Source: Dehalococcoidales bacterium
GTDB lineage: Bacteria > Chloroflexota > Dehalococcoidia > Dehalococcoidales > RBG-16-60-22
Direction of reading: 5' to 3'
Assembly (NCBI GenBank): GCA_030639445.1
Contig: DAOWCR010000037.1
Location: forward strand, 1 to 9,290
DNA: 9,290 nt
Shown here: positions 1-6,763 of the stretch, one piece after another
How the letters are laid out: each line of letters begins with the position of its first letter
Numbering within the stretch: position 1 is the stretch's first letter
The notes under the pieces: model-generated
What the model was told of the DNA's origin: nothing
The model's input: only the letters and a program-made list of their open reading frames with translations
Databases searched by the model: none
Position numbers and translations under genes: made by a program

Positions 1-30
1 CCTTAATATCTATCATCCTCACCCCCTGTG

Positions 31-58
31 TCCCCCTCTCCTTCAAAGGAGAGGGGGA
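31..58. repeat. Hairpin 1 of the left-edge repeat
   Basis: Bases 31-43 are perfectly complementary to 46-58, a 13-base arm pair that can form at least 12 pairs with a 4-base loop. On the plus strand it is followed by agagatttt, a weak T-stretch, so it could terminate a plus-strand gene lying left of the window. On the minus strand no T-run follows, which argues against it being a classical intrinsic terminator for mtnA. Confidence 0.7.
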
Positions 59-100
59 AGAGATTTTAGAGAGGGGCGGAGCCCCTCTCTTACCTATACT

Positions 101-135
101 CCCCCTTCCCTTAACAAATTACTAAGGGAAGGGGG
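101..135. repeat. Hairpin 3 of the left-edge repeat, next to the mtnA stop
   Basis: Bases 101-113 (CCCCCTTCCCTTA) pair perfectly with 123-135 around a 9-base A/T-rich loop. The hairpin begins 17 bases past the mtnA stop codon, so it would sit in the 3' untranslated part of that transcript. There it could protect the 3' end or help stop transcription. No U-tract follows it on the minus strand, so I do not call it an intrinsic terminator. Confidence 0.6.
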
Positions 136-151
136 TCAGGGGGATAGGTTT

Positions 152-1189
152 CTAAATAATCTCCTTAATCCCCTCCCCATAATTCCCTCTGATTATACCC
201 TTTTCCGTGATGATGGCGGTGAGGTAGCGGTGGGGAGTAACGTCAAAGGCGGGGTTGGCGGCGGCAATGCCCACAGGCGCGATGCGTGTCCCCTGAATAT
301 GGGTGACCTCTTCCTGGCTCCGCTGCTCGATGGGGATTTCATCTCCGGTAGCCAGTGAGGGGTCAATGGTGGTGGTGGGGGCGGCCACGTAAAAAGGAAT
401 ATTGTTCTCCTTGGCCAGCACCGCCAGGGTATAGGTGCCAATCTTGTTGGCGGTATCACCGTTGGCGGCAATACGGTCCGCGCCGACGATGACGCAGTCA
501 ACCTCACCCTTACTCATAAAATAGCCCGCCATGGAGTCGGTAATCAGGGTGACCGGGATGCCCGCCTTCTGCAGCTCCCAGGTAGTGAGTCGCGCCCCCT
601 GTAGCAGAGGGCGAGTCTCGGTGGCCAGGACCTTTATATCTTTACCCTGCTCTTTCGCCCGCATGATAACGCCGAGGGCGGTGCCGTAGCCGGTGGTCGC
701 CAGCGGCCCGGTATTGCAGTGGGTCAGCACGGTAAAACCGTCTTTTATCAGCCCGGCGCCGTACCGGTTTATCTCAAGGGTTGCCTCCATTTCCCAGGCA
801 TGGATTTTCACTGCCTCGTCCACCAGCGCTGTTTTAATCTCTGCCACATCCGCACCAGCTTCGGCCACCTGCCGCATACGGTCGAGCGCCCGGAAAAGGT
901 TTCGGGCGGTGGGGCGGGTGTCGGCCATGGCTTTGATGACGGCCCGGAGCTTCTCCAGAAATTCGGCTTTCGCCGTAGATTCAATTTTCAGCGCCCCCAG
1001 AGCTACGGCATAAGCTCCAGCTACCCCGATGGCGGGCGCGCCCCTGATTTTCAATCCTGTGAGGGCTGAAGCAATACTCCGGTAGTCGCCCAGCTCCAGA
1101 TAAGCCTCTTTCTGCGGGAGTCGGGTCTGGTCAAGGATACGGACCCGGTTACCGAGCCACTCAATTGCCGGATTCTTAAACTTTTTCAA
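152..1189 (-). CDS. mtnA: S-methyl-5-thioribose-1-phosphate isomerase (MtnA)
   Basis: MtnA converts 5-methylthioribose-1-phosphate to methylthioribulose-1-phosphate in the cytoplasm, a step of the methionine salvage pathway; in some bacteria it acts in related 5-deoxyribose-phosphate shunts. At 345 residues it has normal family length. Family motifs are intact: RGAPAIG at 49-55, HCNTG with the expected catalytic Cys158, ETRPLLQGARLT at 191-202, and GADRIAANGDTANKIGT at 236-252 with the expected catalytic Asp238. The start is TTG at 1189, preceded by AAGGGG about 7 bases upstream, and the protein opens with a plausible MKKFKNPAIEW. It lies 18 bases after the GNAT gene on the same strand and is probably cotranscribed. 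No methylthioadenosine phosphorylase or methylthioribose kinase gene is visible in the window. The stop codon is TAG, directly against the hairpin repeat. The family assignment is very secure; the physiological pathway is not settled by this context. Confidence 0.95.
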   Translation of the reverse strand: MKKFKNPAIEWLGNRVRILDQTRLPQKEAYLELGDYRSIASALTGLKIRGAPAIGVAGAYAVALGALKIESTAKAEFLEKLRAVIKAMADTRPTARNLFRALDRMRQVAEAGADVAEIKTALVDEAVKIHAWEMEATLEINRYGAGLIKDGFTVLTHCNTGPLATTGYGTALGVIMRAKEQGKDIKVLATETRPLLQGARLTTWELQKAGIPVTLITDSMAGYFMSKGEVDCVIVGADRIAANGDTANKIGTYTLAVLAKENNIPFYVAAPTTTIDPSLATGDEIPIEQRSQEEVTHIQGTRIAPVGIAAANPAFDVTPHRYLTAIITEKGIIRGNYGEGIKEII

Positions 1190-1207
1190 CTTTGCCCCTT
1201 ATTTAAC

Positions 1208-1732
1208 TCACTCCGCCGGCCCGGCTGGCCACTGCGGGCGGTGGAGCTCCATCAGCACGAAACTATGCCCGTCCCTGACCATGTGCCCACATGACGTAAA
1301 GCCGCATTTCAGGAAGCACTTCTGCGCCCGCTGGTTCCAGTCCAGAGTCTTCAAATAGATTCGCCCGAGTTTCGTCCGGCGAAAAACATGGTTGGCCAGG
1401 GCAGTTACCGCGTCCGTGCCGTAGCCATTACCCCAGTAATCGCGGTTGCCGATCATGATACCCAGTTCCGCCTCGCCCCTGGCCTCATCAACATTATAGT
1501 AAACACAGTTACCGATGTGCTCGCCGTCAACGGTTTCCACGGCGAAGACGTGCCTGGCCGGAGCGGGACGACGCAGTTCACTGGTGTAGTCCAGTAAATA
1601 CTGCGGGAAAGAGATTGTCAGCACCGGCATGGCATCAAGTCGCAACAGCTCGGCATCCGTTTGCCATTTATAATCGTTTCGGGCATCGGATAACTTTTTC
1701 TTACGAAGCTTAACTTTACGGCCAGTAATCAT
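1208..1732 (-). CDS. GNAT-family N-acetyltransferase (RimJ/RimL-like)
   Basis: This 174-residue protein has the GCN5-related acetyltransferase fold and should transfer the acetyl group of acetyl-CoA to an unknown amine. The acetyl-CoA-binding motif A is visible at about residues 96-108 (NRDYWGNGYGTDA, the Q/R-x-x-G-x-G/A pattern). The downstream N-Q-R-A-x-x-x-F-x-K-x-G-F segment at 133-145 is typical of the Acetyltransf_3 branch. The reading frame stays open upstream to 1846, but that extension is Gly/Arg-rich low complexity and overlaps the end of the PAC2 gene in another frame, so I do not believe it. I chose the ATG at 1732 (protein begins MITGRKVKLRKKK), with GGGG 9 bases upstream. An ATG at 1747 is the alternative and has no visible ribosome-binding site. 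The substrate cannot be told from the sequence or its neighbours. Confidence 0.85.
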   Translation of the reverse strand: MITGRKVKLRKKKLSDARNDYKWQTDAELLRLDAMPVLTISFPQYLLDYTSELRRPAPARHVFAVETVDGEHIGNCVYYNVDEARGEAELGIMIGNRDYWGNGYGTDAVTALANHVFRRTKLGRIYLKTLDWNQRAQKCFLKCGFTSCGHMVRDGHSFVLMELHRPQWPAGPAE

Positions 1733-1809
1733 AATATTGTGCCCCATAGTTTCAAACTGGAAAAAGCCACCCTGCCGCCACCCCCGGCCAAGACCGGGTC
1801 CACCACTAC

Positions 1810-2601
1810 CTACTCCTCCTCCTCTTCTTCCTCCCCCCGCTCCCATATGGGTTCGGTAAAATAGTCGATGTACTCTCCCATCGCCTGAGAGGCCACCTGC
1901 TTCATTCTCTCCCTGGCCTCCCCGGCCAGCTGCGCCAGCTCATCCAGGTCAATTTCAACACCCAGCATGCCCGTCAGGACTTTAAGCACCGCCAGCGCCG
2001 CCATCGGGTTCTGTATCCGGGTGGCATAGGCCGGCACTTCACCCAGCAGGCAGATACCCTCGATACCTCTCTCTTTGGCCACCCCCAGCAACAGCCCGTT
2101 CAACCCGGCAATCTGCAGGTTGCTGGCCGGTATCAGGTCATATTTCTTCAAATCGGCGGTCGCCTGCCGACTGGTGGCCACCCCCAGGACGCCGGGCGAC
2201 TCGGTATGGTGGATGCGGGTCATCGCCGCCGCACAGGTATAGACCCGGCTAACCTGATACTTTACGCAGACATCAAGGACACAGTGCGCCAGGTCATATC
2301 CCTTGGCGGCGGGCTGGTCTTCGCCGACAAATAAGATTATATCGCTCCCCCCCTTCTTATTTTTCCAGTAGTAGAATTTGCTCCGGGGGAACTGGGGCGC
2401 TTCCACGACGTTGTTTTTGACCAGCACCCCGATGGGGTCAAAGAAATGAGAGGCCTCAATCTCACCCAGCTCTTTAAAACCCAGTTTCTTCTCCAGATAC
2501 GCGGCCACTATGGTGGCGACATTGCCGACGCCGGGCCAGGCCGCCAGCATATTCGGGGAATTAAGCCTCGGGTAAGCATGAAATTTAACTAAACTTTTCA
2601 T
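1810..2601 (-). CDS. PAC2-family protein (proteasome assembly chaperone-like)
   Basis: This 263-residue protein matches the PAC2 superfamily, named for a eukaryotic proteasome assembly chaperone, with archaeal (PbaB) and many bacterial relatives. Visible marks are the N-terminal AAWPGVGNVA segment (20-29), the conserved HFFDPIG (52-58), a hydrophobic strand DIILFVGEDQP (87-97), and the C-terminal core with GLNGLLLG (166-173) and a helical tail. The protein ends in seven consecutive glutamates (257-263), encoded by a run of GAG/GAA codons, and has no HbYX-type tail of the sort used to dock on a proteasome. The ATG at 2601 is preceded by GAGAGG about 9 bases upstream. It follows pmbA by 48 bases on the same strand, which suggests a link with TldD/TldE-type proteolysis, though that is inference. 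The biochemical role of bacterial PAC2 proteins is generally unproven. Confidence 0.88.
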   Translation of the reverse strand: MKSLVKFHAYPRLNSPNMLAAWPGVGNVATIVAAYLEKKLGFKELGEIEASHFFDPIGVLVKNNVVEAPQFPRSKFYYWKNKKGGSDIILFVGEDQPAAKGYDLAHCVLDVCVKYQVSRVYTCAAAMTRIHHTESPGVLGVATSRQATADLKKYDLIPASNLQIAGLNGLLLGVAKERGIEGICLLGEVPAYATRIQNPMAALAVLKVLTGMLGVEIDLDELAQLAGEARERMKQVASQAMGEYIDYFTEPIWERGEEEEEEE

Positions 2602-2649
2602 TTCGTAACGCCTCTCTTCAGTTTAGCATATTGGGTGACCCCATCCCCT

Positions 2650-3954
2650 TTATCCCTTACTGGCCACCGACAGGCTGGGACAATAGATATGTGGCGTCTG
2701 TAAAAAACCGCCCACCCACTTGGCCTCCCGGCCGATAGCCGCCACCTGTTTCAGCACCTGGTAGACATTCCCCGAGACCATGGTATTCTTAACTCTACCT
2801 ACTATTTTACCATTTTCCACCTTATAGCCCAGCAGGACATTGCCGCTGAAATCACCGCCCAGGACGTTGCCCTGCCCGGCACCCATGAGCTGCTCAACCA
2901 CCAGGCCTTCCTTTATATCCTGGACCATCTCGGTAAAATCGGTATCCCCCGGGGCAATGATGAAAGCGCTGGGCGCGGGAGACGGCAGTCCGCCATGGTT
3001 CCGGCTGCCGTTGCCGGTGCTGCCGGTATGAGCCAGGGCCGCGGTCTGCAGGTCATAAATAAAGCCGGCCACCACTCCCTCCTCGACGAGCGTGGTGCGC
3101 TGGCTGGGCACGCCTTCATCGTCACAGGGACGGCTGCTGGGGCGGTAGCCCACCGTCGGGTCGTCCCACAGGCGGAACTTCCGGTCAAAGACCGGCTGCC
3201 CGAGTTTGTTACCGATCGGCGACGCCCCTTTCAAAACCATTTTGCCATTAAAAGCCGCCATCAAGGGCGATATCAGGGCGCTGGCTACCCCGTCCGGGGT
3301 AAAGACCACCGGCAAAGATTTGCCCGGTACCGAGGCGCGGTTCCGGGCCAGCTCAAGCTGTCGGAGCACCGTCCCGGCGACCTCCCCGGAATTCGAGAGA
3401 GGGTGGCAGGAGCTGGCACTTTCACCGACGAAGAGCATATCCGTGTCATTGACGAGACTGCCCTCGATGCCCAGGCTGAAGAAACTTTTCCGGTAGTCTG
3501 CCTGCCCGCCGCGAGAGTTCAGGATACGGACCGAGACCGTGCCCCTGGCGACTTCAGCCTCGCAGATAATGCCCGGGGTATGCGCCGTAACCGGAGCGAC
3601 CAGCTCCTCGCCGAGCTGAATCATAGCTTCATTCGATACCGACGCCACCCCGGCGTCAAAGACGGCCACCGGCGGATAGGAGCTCGGCGCCGGCAGCTGA
3701 AACTCGGCCGGCATGCCGAACTGCGCCGTGGCCACGGCATTGCTGACCAGGCTATGGCGCTCGCCCATGTCGGTGGCGGTGGCATAGCCGACCCTCCCCT
3801 GCCGGATAAGGCGCAGGGCCACGCTGGTCTGCTGTTTCGTCTGGAGGTGCTTCAGCCGGTTGGTCTCAAACTGGACCTGAGTCTCTTCCGAAGAAACGGC
3901 AAAGACCTCCGCCTCCTCGGCCACCTCCACCGCCTGAGCCAGAATATCTTCCAT
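2650..3954 (-). CDS. pmbA: TldE/PmbA subunit of the TldD-TldE metalloprotease
   Basis: PmbA (TldE) is the non-catalytic partner of TldD. In Escherichia coli the pair cleaves peptides, including maturation of microcin B17 and degradation of the antitoxin CcdA. The protein is 434 residues, normal for the family. The N-terminal domain (about 1-210) carries the RLKHLQTKQQTSVALRLI segment (33-50). The C-terminal beta-barrel domain holds the shared DDEG motif (278-281) followed by GVPSQRTTLVEEG, and GNVLGGDFSGNVLLGY (362-377). Where TldD has its HExxxH zinc motif this protein has TPDGVASALISPLMAAF (219-235) with no histidines, as expected for TldE. The ATG start touches the tldD stop (TAAATG), with GGGAGG about 7 bases upstream inside tldD, so translational coupling is likely. 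Family identity is clear; the physiological peptide substrates are unknown. Confidence 0.93.
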   Translation of the reverse strand: MEDILAQAVEVAEEAEVFAVSSEETQVQFETNRLKHLQTKQQTSVALRLIRQGRVGYATATDMGERHSLVSNAVATAQFGMPAEFQLPAPSSYPPVAVFDAGVASVSNEAMIQLGEELVAPVTAHTPGIICEAEVARGTVSVRILNSRGGQADYRKSFFSLGIEGSLVNDTDMLFVGESASSCHPLSNSGEVAGTVLRQLELARNRASVPGKSLPVVFTPDGVASALISPLMAAFNGKMVLKGASPIGNKLGQPVFDRKFRLWDDPTVGYRPSSRPCDDEGVPSQRTTLVEEGVVAGFIYDLQTAALAHTGSTGNGSRNHGGLPSPAPSAFIIAPGDTDFTEMVQDIKEGLVVEQLMGAGQGNVLGGDFSGNVLLGYKVENGKIVGRVKNTMVSGNVYQVLKQVAAIGREAKWVGGFLQTPHIYCPSLSVASKG

Positions 3955-5334
3955 TTACCCGCCTCCCACCAGGCAGCGGCCAATCCGGATGTGCGGGCTG
4001 CCGTTGGAAACGGGAAGGGGCGCCTGCCCCCCCTTGCCACAGCCGCCGCCCTGGTTCATCGCCAGGTCATCACCAATGGCGTCTATGTTCTCAAGCGTAG
4101 TGAACACGTTGCCGGTCAGCACTACCGGGCGCAGCATCTCCGCAATTTTACCATTGCGTATCATATAGGCTTCCCCCGCCGAAAAAGTGAACATCTCCAT
4201 GCTGGTGGTGCCGCCGTACCAGTTTTTGGCGTAAATCCCCTCTTTAATGTCGCCGACCATATCGGCAAAGGAGACTGTCCCTGGCTCGATATAGGTATTG
4301 GTCATGCGGACGATGGGCGGATAGCGGTGATTGATGGCCCGGGCATTACCGGTGGGCTTCTCGTTCATTTTGGCCGCCGTCTCCCTGGAGTGGAGCCGGC
4401 CGACCAGTTTACCCTCACGGATAAGGTAGGTCCTGGTGGCGGGCATGCCTTCGTCATCATACTGGTAGCTGCCTCGCAGTCCCGGTATCGTGGCCGTATC
4501 CACGATATTCAGTTCCGGGCGGCCGAACTGCCTCCCCAGAGTCATAATCCGGCGCAAGCGGTCATTTTCGTAAACAAAGTCGGACTCGGACAGGTGCCCG
4601 AAGGCTTCATGGACGAAGACACCCGCCAGGACCGGGTCTAACACCACGGTGTATTCTCCCCCCTTTACCTGCGGCGCCGAGAGCAGCGCCACCGCACGCC
4701 TGGCCATCTGTGCTACCTCGTCATGGAGACTCTGCAGGGCGCTAAAATCACCGCGGCTGCCCACGCTCAGCCCCACCTGCTGGACATCACCGTCCCGGGT
4801 GGCTACCGCCGCCAGGCGCAGGGTAATATCGGCTCTCTCCTGCTCGATAAAGCTGCCCGCTGAACTCAAAAAAATAACCTTTTTGCGGCTGTCGGCATAA
4901 CCCACCGTGGACGTCTGTATCTCCGGGGTGCGCCAGATGATATCATTGTACTCATCCATCAGTTGCTTCTTTTCCACCAGCGGTATGGCTGCCGGGTCTC
5001 TATCCGCCTCCACGGACACAGTAGCCACCACCGGTTCCGCCGCCGCCAGTTGGCTCGCCTCACGGCCGACAAAACGGGCCTGCTCCACGGCCAGGGCCAC
5101 CCTTTCCGGCAGATTATTCAGGTCATTAAAACTGACGAAACCCCAGCCGCCTTTCACCATAGCCCGCACGTTGCCGCCGATGGCCGTCGCCCGCCCGATG
5201 GAGTCCAGCTCCCGGCCGCGGTAGATGATATGGCTGGTCTGGCTCTCCTCAAGGTGCGCTTCCACGTAATCGGCATCGCACTTCCCGATAACTTCGGCCA
5301 GCTCCTGGCCAGCAGTTTTGATGCTCATGGACAC
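3955..5334 (-). CDS. tldD: TldD, zinc metalloprotease subunit
   Basis: TldD is the catalytic subunit of the cytoplasmic TldD-TldE protease, which degrades unfolded or small peptides through a central channel. The protein is about 459 residues, close to family length. The zinc motif HEAFGH is at 242-247 (His242, Glu243, His247). The C-terminal GGGCGKGGQ (429-437) carries Cys431, matching the third zinc ligand known in E. coli TldD. The DDEGMPATRTYLIREG segment begins at 293. All residues needed for activity therefore look intact. The frame opens with GTG at 5334, with an in-frame ATG two codons later at 5328; GGAG lies 4 bases before the GTG and 10 before the ATG, so either start is possible. 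A sigma-70-like promoter lies just upstream, in the short gap behind the transporter gene. It is the first gene of the proposed tldD-pmbA-PAC2-GNAT-mtnA operon. Confidence 0.95.
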   Translation of the reverse strand: MSMSIKTAGQELAEVIGKCDADYVEAHLEESQTSHIIYRGRELDSIGRATAIGGNVRAMVKGGWGFVSFNDLNNLPERVALAVEQARFVGREASQLAAAEPVVATVSVEADRDPAAIPLVEKKQLMDEYNDIIWRTPEIQTSTVGYADSRKKVIFLSSAGSFIEQERADITLRLAAVATRDGDVQQVGLSVGSRGDFSALQSLHDEVAQMARRAVALLSAPQVKGGEYTVVLDPVLAGVFVHEAFGHLSESDFVYENDRLRRIMTLGRQFGRPELNIVDTATIPGLRGSYQYDDEGMPATRTYLIREGKLVGRLHSRETAAKMNEKPTGNARAINHRYPPIVRMTNTYIEPGTVSFADMVGDIKEGIYAKNWYGGTTSMEMFTFSAGEAYMIRNGKIAEMLRPVVLTGNVFTTLENIDAIGDDLAMNQGGGCGKGGQAPLPVSNGSPHIRIGRCLVGGG

Positions 5335-5377
5335 TTTTCTCCCGGGCAGGAACTCATCCGGGGCAGATACTTTGATG

Positions 5378-5423
5378 AAGCCAGTTTACAAAACCACCAG
5401 GCTGATTGTCAATTTGAGGGGAA
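5378..5423 (-). repeat. 46-bp promoter module, copy at tldD
   Basis: This segment aligns without gaps to 6718-6763, matching at 36 of 46 positions by my count (30 of 37 over 5378-5414). Identity covers the -35 box with flanks (AATTGACAA), TGGT in the spacer, and the block TAAACTGGCTT at and just past the -10 box. An upstream TTCCCC is also shared. Identity outside the hexamers suggests duplication of the whole module, a dispersed repeat, or a shared regulator site. Confidence 0.7.
5385..5412 (-). promoter_or_regulatory. Sigma-70-type promoter of tldD operon
   Basis: Read on the minus strand, TTGACA (5412-5407) is followed after 16 bases by TGTAAA (5390-5385). The -35 box is a perfect consensus; the -10 box matches TATAAT at four of six positions. 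Transcription would begin near 5378, giving a leader of roughly 45-50 bases before tldD with GGAG near its end. The promoter lies only about 20 bases past the transporter stop codon, so the protease operon has its own entry point. Confidence 0.65.
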
Positions 5424-5431
5424 GGCGGACT

Positions 5432-6709
5432 CTAGGACCGGACACGCAATTTGACGGCCTTTCTCGGCGCCGCTATCCAGAAGGTGATGCCGGCCACGCC
5501 AAAGCATGCCATAGATAAAATAAAGGCAGGGATATAACTGCCCGAAATGTCATAGATATAGCCGCCCAGCCAGGGACCGATAATGCCGCCGATGCCGAAG
5601 CCGGTCAGTATCAGGCCGGATATCGCGCCGTAGTGCCGGCCGTAAAACAGGTCAGCCGCCCCGGCAAAGATTAAAGGAGCGACAAGCCCGGCCCCACAGC
5701 CAAATAAGACGGCGTAGAGATATAAAAGCCAGGGCTGGGAAGCGTCCCGCACCGAAACCAGGGCAACCAGGGCACCGATGGACAGGATAACGGCCAGCGT
5801 CATCGTCTTCTCCCGGCCAATCCAGTCGGACATGGCGGCCGAGATCTGGCCTACCATCATGACAATGCCAAAGAGGGCAAAGACAGAGGCGGCAAACGGG
5901 CTGCTGTACCCCATGTCCTGGACAAATTTGACCTGGTGGGCCAGCACCATATAGCAGCCCATACCCCAGAAGAGCAATTGAGCCGCCAGCAAGCACCACC
6001 ATTGATAGGTCCGCACGGCCCGGCCCAGCGTCCAGTCACGGCTTGAGGCGCCTTTGCCGGCGGCCGTTTCGGCAGTCAAGCCGCCGGTAGCCGGCAATTC
6101 ATCACTGCCGTAGGCTTTCAAGCCTTTGCTCTCCGGACGATAGCGGAACAAGAAGAGGTAGAGGGGCAGGAGGACAGCCGCCAGGACACCGGCCACCACG
6201 AAGAAGGCATGACGCCAGCCCAGCTGAGAGATGACGAATTCAACAAATATACCATAGGTGAAACTGAGCCCACCCCCCATCTGCCCCACCCCCATCGCCA
6301 GCCCGCGCCGCTTGGAGAACCAGTTGGCCAGGGCCGGACCCAGCAGCGGCCAGCCGCTGAAGGCAGACCCCACGGGCATCAGAAAGCCGAAGAGCAGGTA
6401 AAAATGCCACAGCTCGCTGGCAAAGGCGCAGCCGGCGGTCGCCAGGCCGAGAAAAACAACGCCTATCGGCATCACCCGGTGCGGCTTCCAGCGGTCGCCC
6501 AGGCTGCCCGCTATCGGCGCAGTGAACCCGTAGACCAGGATATTCAGAGACAGCATCAGGGCGGTGCCGCCCCGGCTCCAGCCAAACTCGTCCAGCACCG
6601 GGGGGAAGAAAACGGCGAAAGAGTGCCTGGTGCCATAAACGAGGGCCATGCCGGCGATAGCAATGCCGACGATGACCCACCCATAAAAAAATGCCGGTCG
6701 TTTGACCAT
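5432..6709 (-). CDS. Major facilitator superfamily transporter (oxalate/formate- or monocarboxylate-type)
   Basis: This 425-residue membrane protein has the usual 12-helix MFS layout, with two halves joined by a hydrophilic loop at about 190-235. The loop 2-3 signature appears as GSLGDRWKPHRV (68-79) and its second-half echo as SDWIGREKTM (294-303). The NWFSKRRGLAMGVGQMGGG segment (129-147) resembles the oxalate/formate antiporter and monocarboxylate porter families, so an organic anion is a reasonable but unproven substrate. The frame can be extended to a TTG at 6733, but that codon lies between the -35 and -10 boxes of the gene's own promoter. I therefore start at the ATG at 6709, giving MVKRPAFFYGW. 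The sequence TAGGA abuts that ATG, and the predicted leader is only about 10 bases. It is divergent from nuoA and sits directly ahead of tldD, with no visible terminator between. Confidence 0.9.
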   Translation of the reverse strand: MVKRPAFFYGWVIVGIAIAGMALVYGTRHSFAVFFPPVLDEFGWSRGGTALMLSLNILVYGFTAPIAGSLGDRWKPHRVMPIGVVFLGLATAGCAFASELWHFYLLFGFLMPVGSAFSGWPLLGPALANWFSKRRGLAMGVGQMGGGLSFTYGIFVEFVISQLGWRHAFFVVAGVLAAVLLPLYLFLFRYRPESKGLKAYGSDELPATGGLTAETAAGKGASSRDWTLGRAVRTYQWWCLLAAQLLFWGMGCYMVLAHQVKFVQDMGYSSPFAASVFALFGIVMMVGQISAAMSDWIGREKTMTLAVILSIGALVALVSVRDASQPWLLYLYAVLFGCGAGLVAPLIFAGAADLFYGRHYGAISGLILTGFGIGGIIGPWLGGYIYDISGSYIPAFILSMACFGVAGITFWIAAPRKAVKLRVRS

Positions 6710-6717
6710 TCCTATCA

Positions 6718-6763
6718 AAGCCAGTTTATACAACTACCAATTTGCTTGTCAATTCCGGGGGAA
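6718..6763 (-). repeat. 46-bp promoter module, copy at the transporter gene
   Basis: This is the second copy of the module found at 5378-5423, in the same orientation and 1340 bases away. Mismatches cluster in the spacer and the upstream part, while AATTGACAA and TAAACTGGCTT are identical. It ends within the first bases of the predicted transcript of the transporter gene. Beyond 6718 the two leaders show no further similarity. Confidence 0.7.
6725..6752 (-). promoter_or_regulatory. Sigma-70-type promoter of the transporter gene
   Basis: On the minus strand TTGACA (6752-6747) and TATAAA (6730-6725) are separated by 16 bases; the boxes match consensus at six and five positions. Transcription would begin around 6718-6719, only about 10 bases before the ATG at 6709. 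The message would thus be nearly leaderless. This placement decides the start codon, since the upstream TTG at 6733 falls in the promoter spacer. Confidence 0.7.

Larger units (their letters stand above)
18..150. repeat. C-rich triple-hairpin intergenic repeat
   Basis: This gene-free stretch downstream of mtnA holds three consecutive inverted repeats. The first has 13-base arms (31-43 with 46-58), the second 10-base arms (68-77 with 81-90, loop gga) and the third 13-base arms (101-113 with 123-135); all arms are perfect complements. The outer edges also resemble each other in inverted orientation: CCCCCTG followed by a second C-run at 22-36, and its counterpart on the other strand at 144-131. 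That gives the block a composite, terminal-repeat-like layout. I read it as a small non-coding mobile or REP/MITE-like element of the type scattered between genes in Dehalococcoidia-like genomes. That reading rests on resemblance, not on a search. It may also fold at the 3' end of the mtnA transcript. No coding sequence is visible in it. Confidence 0.65.

Noticed and set aside
1761..1801. A possible intrinsic terminator between PAC2 and GNAT genes on the minus strand
   Set aside because: A short CCCGG/CCGGG stem is present and TTTTT occurs at 1765-1761, but the T-run is about 17 bases from the stem and the stem is only 5-6 pairs.
1833..1839. A programmed -1 frameshift site at the G-run near the end of the PAC2 gene
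   Set aside because: The codons CGG GGG GAG do not form a proper X-XXY-YYZ slippery heptamer and there is no clear downstream stimulatory structure.
2995..4641. A 548-codon open frame on the plus strand antisense to pmbA and tldD
   Set aside because: It lies entirely opposite two well-conserved genes, its product is rich in Arg, His, Gly and Ala with no recognisable domain, and it is what GC-rich codon bias produces on the opposite strand.
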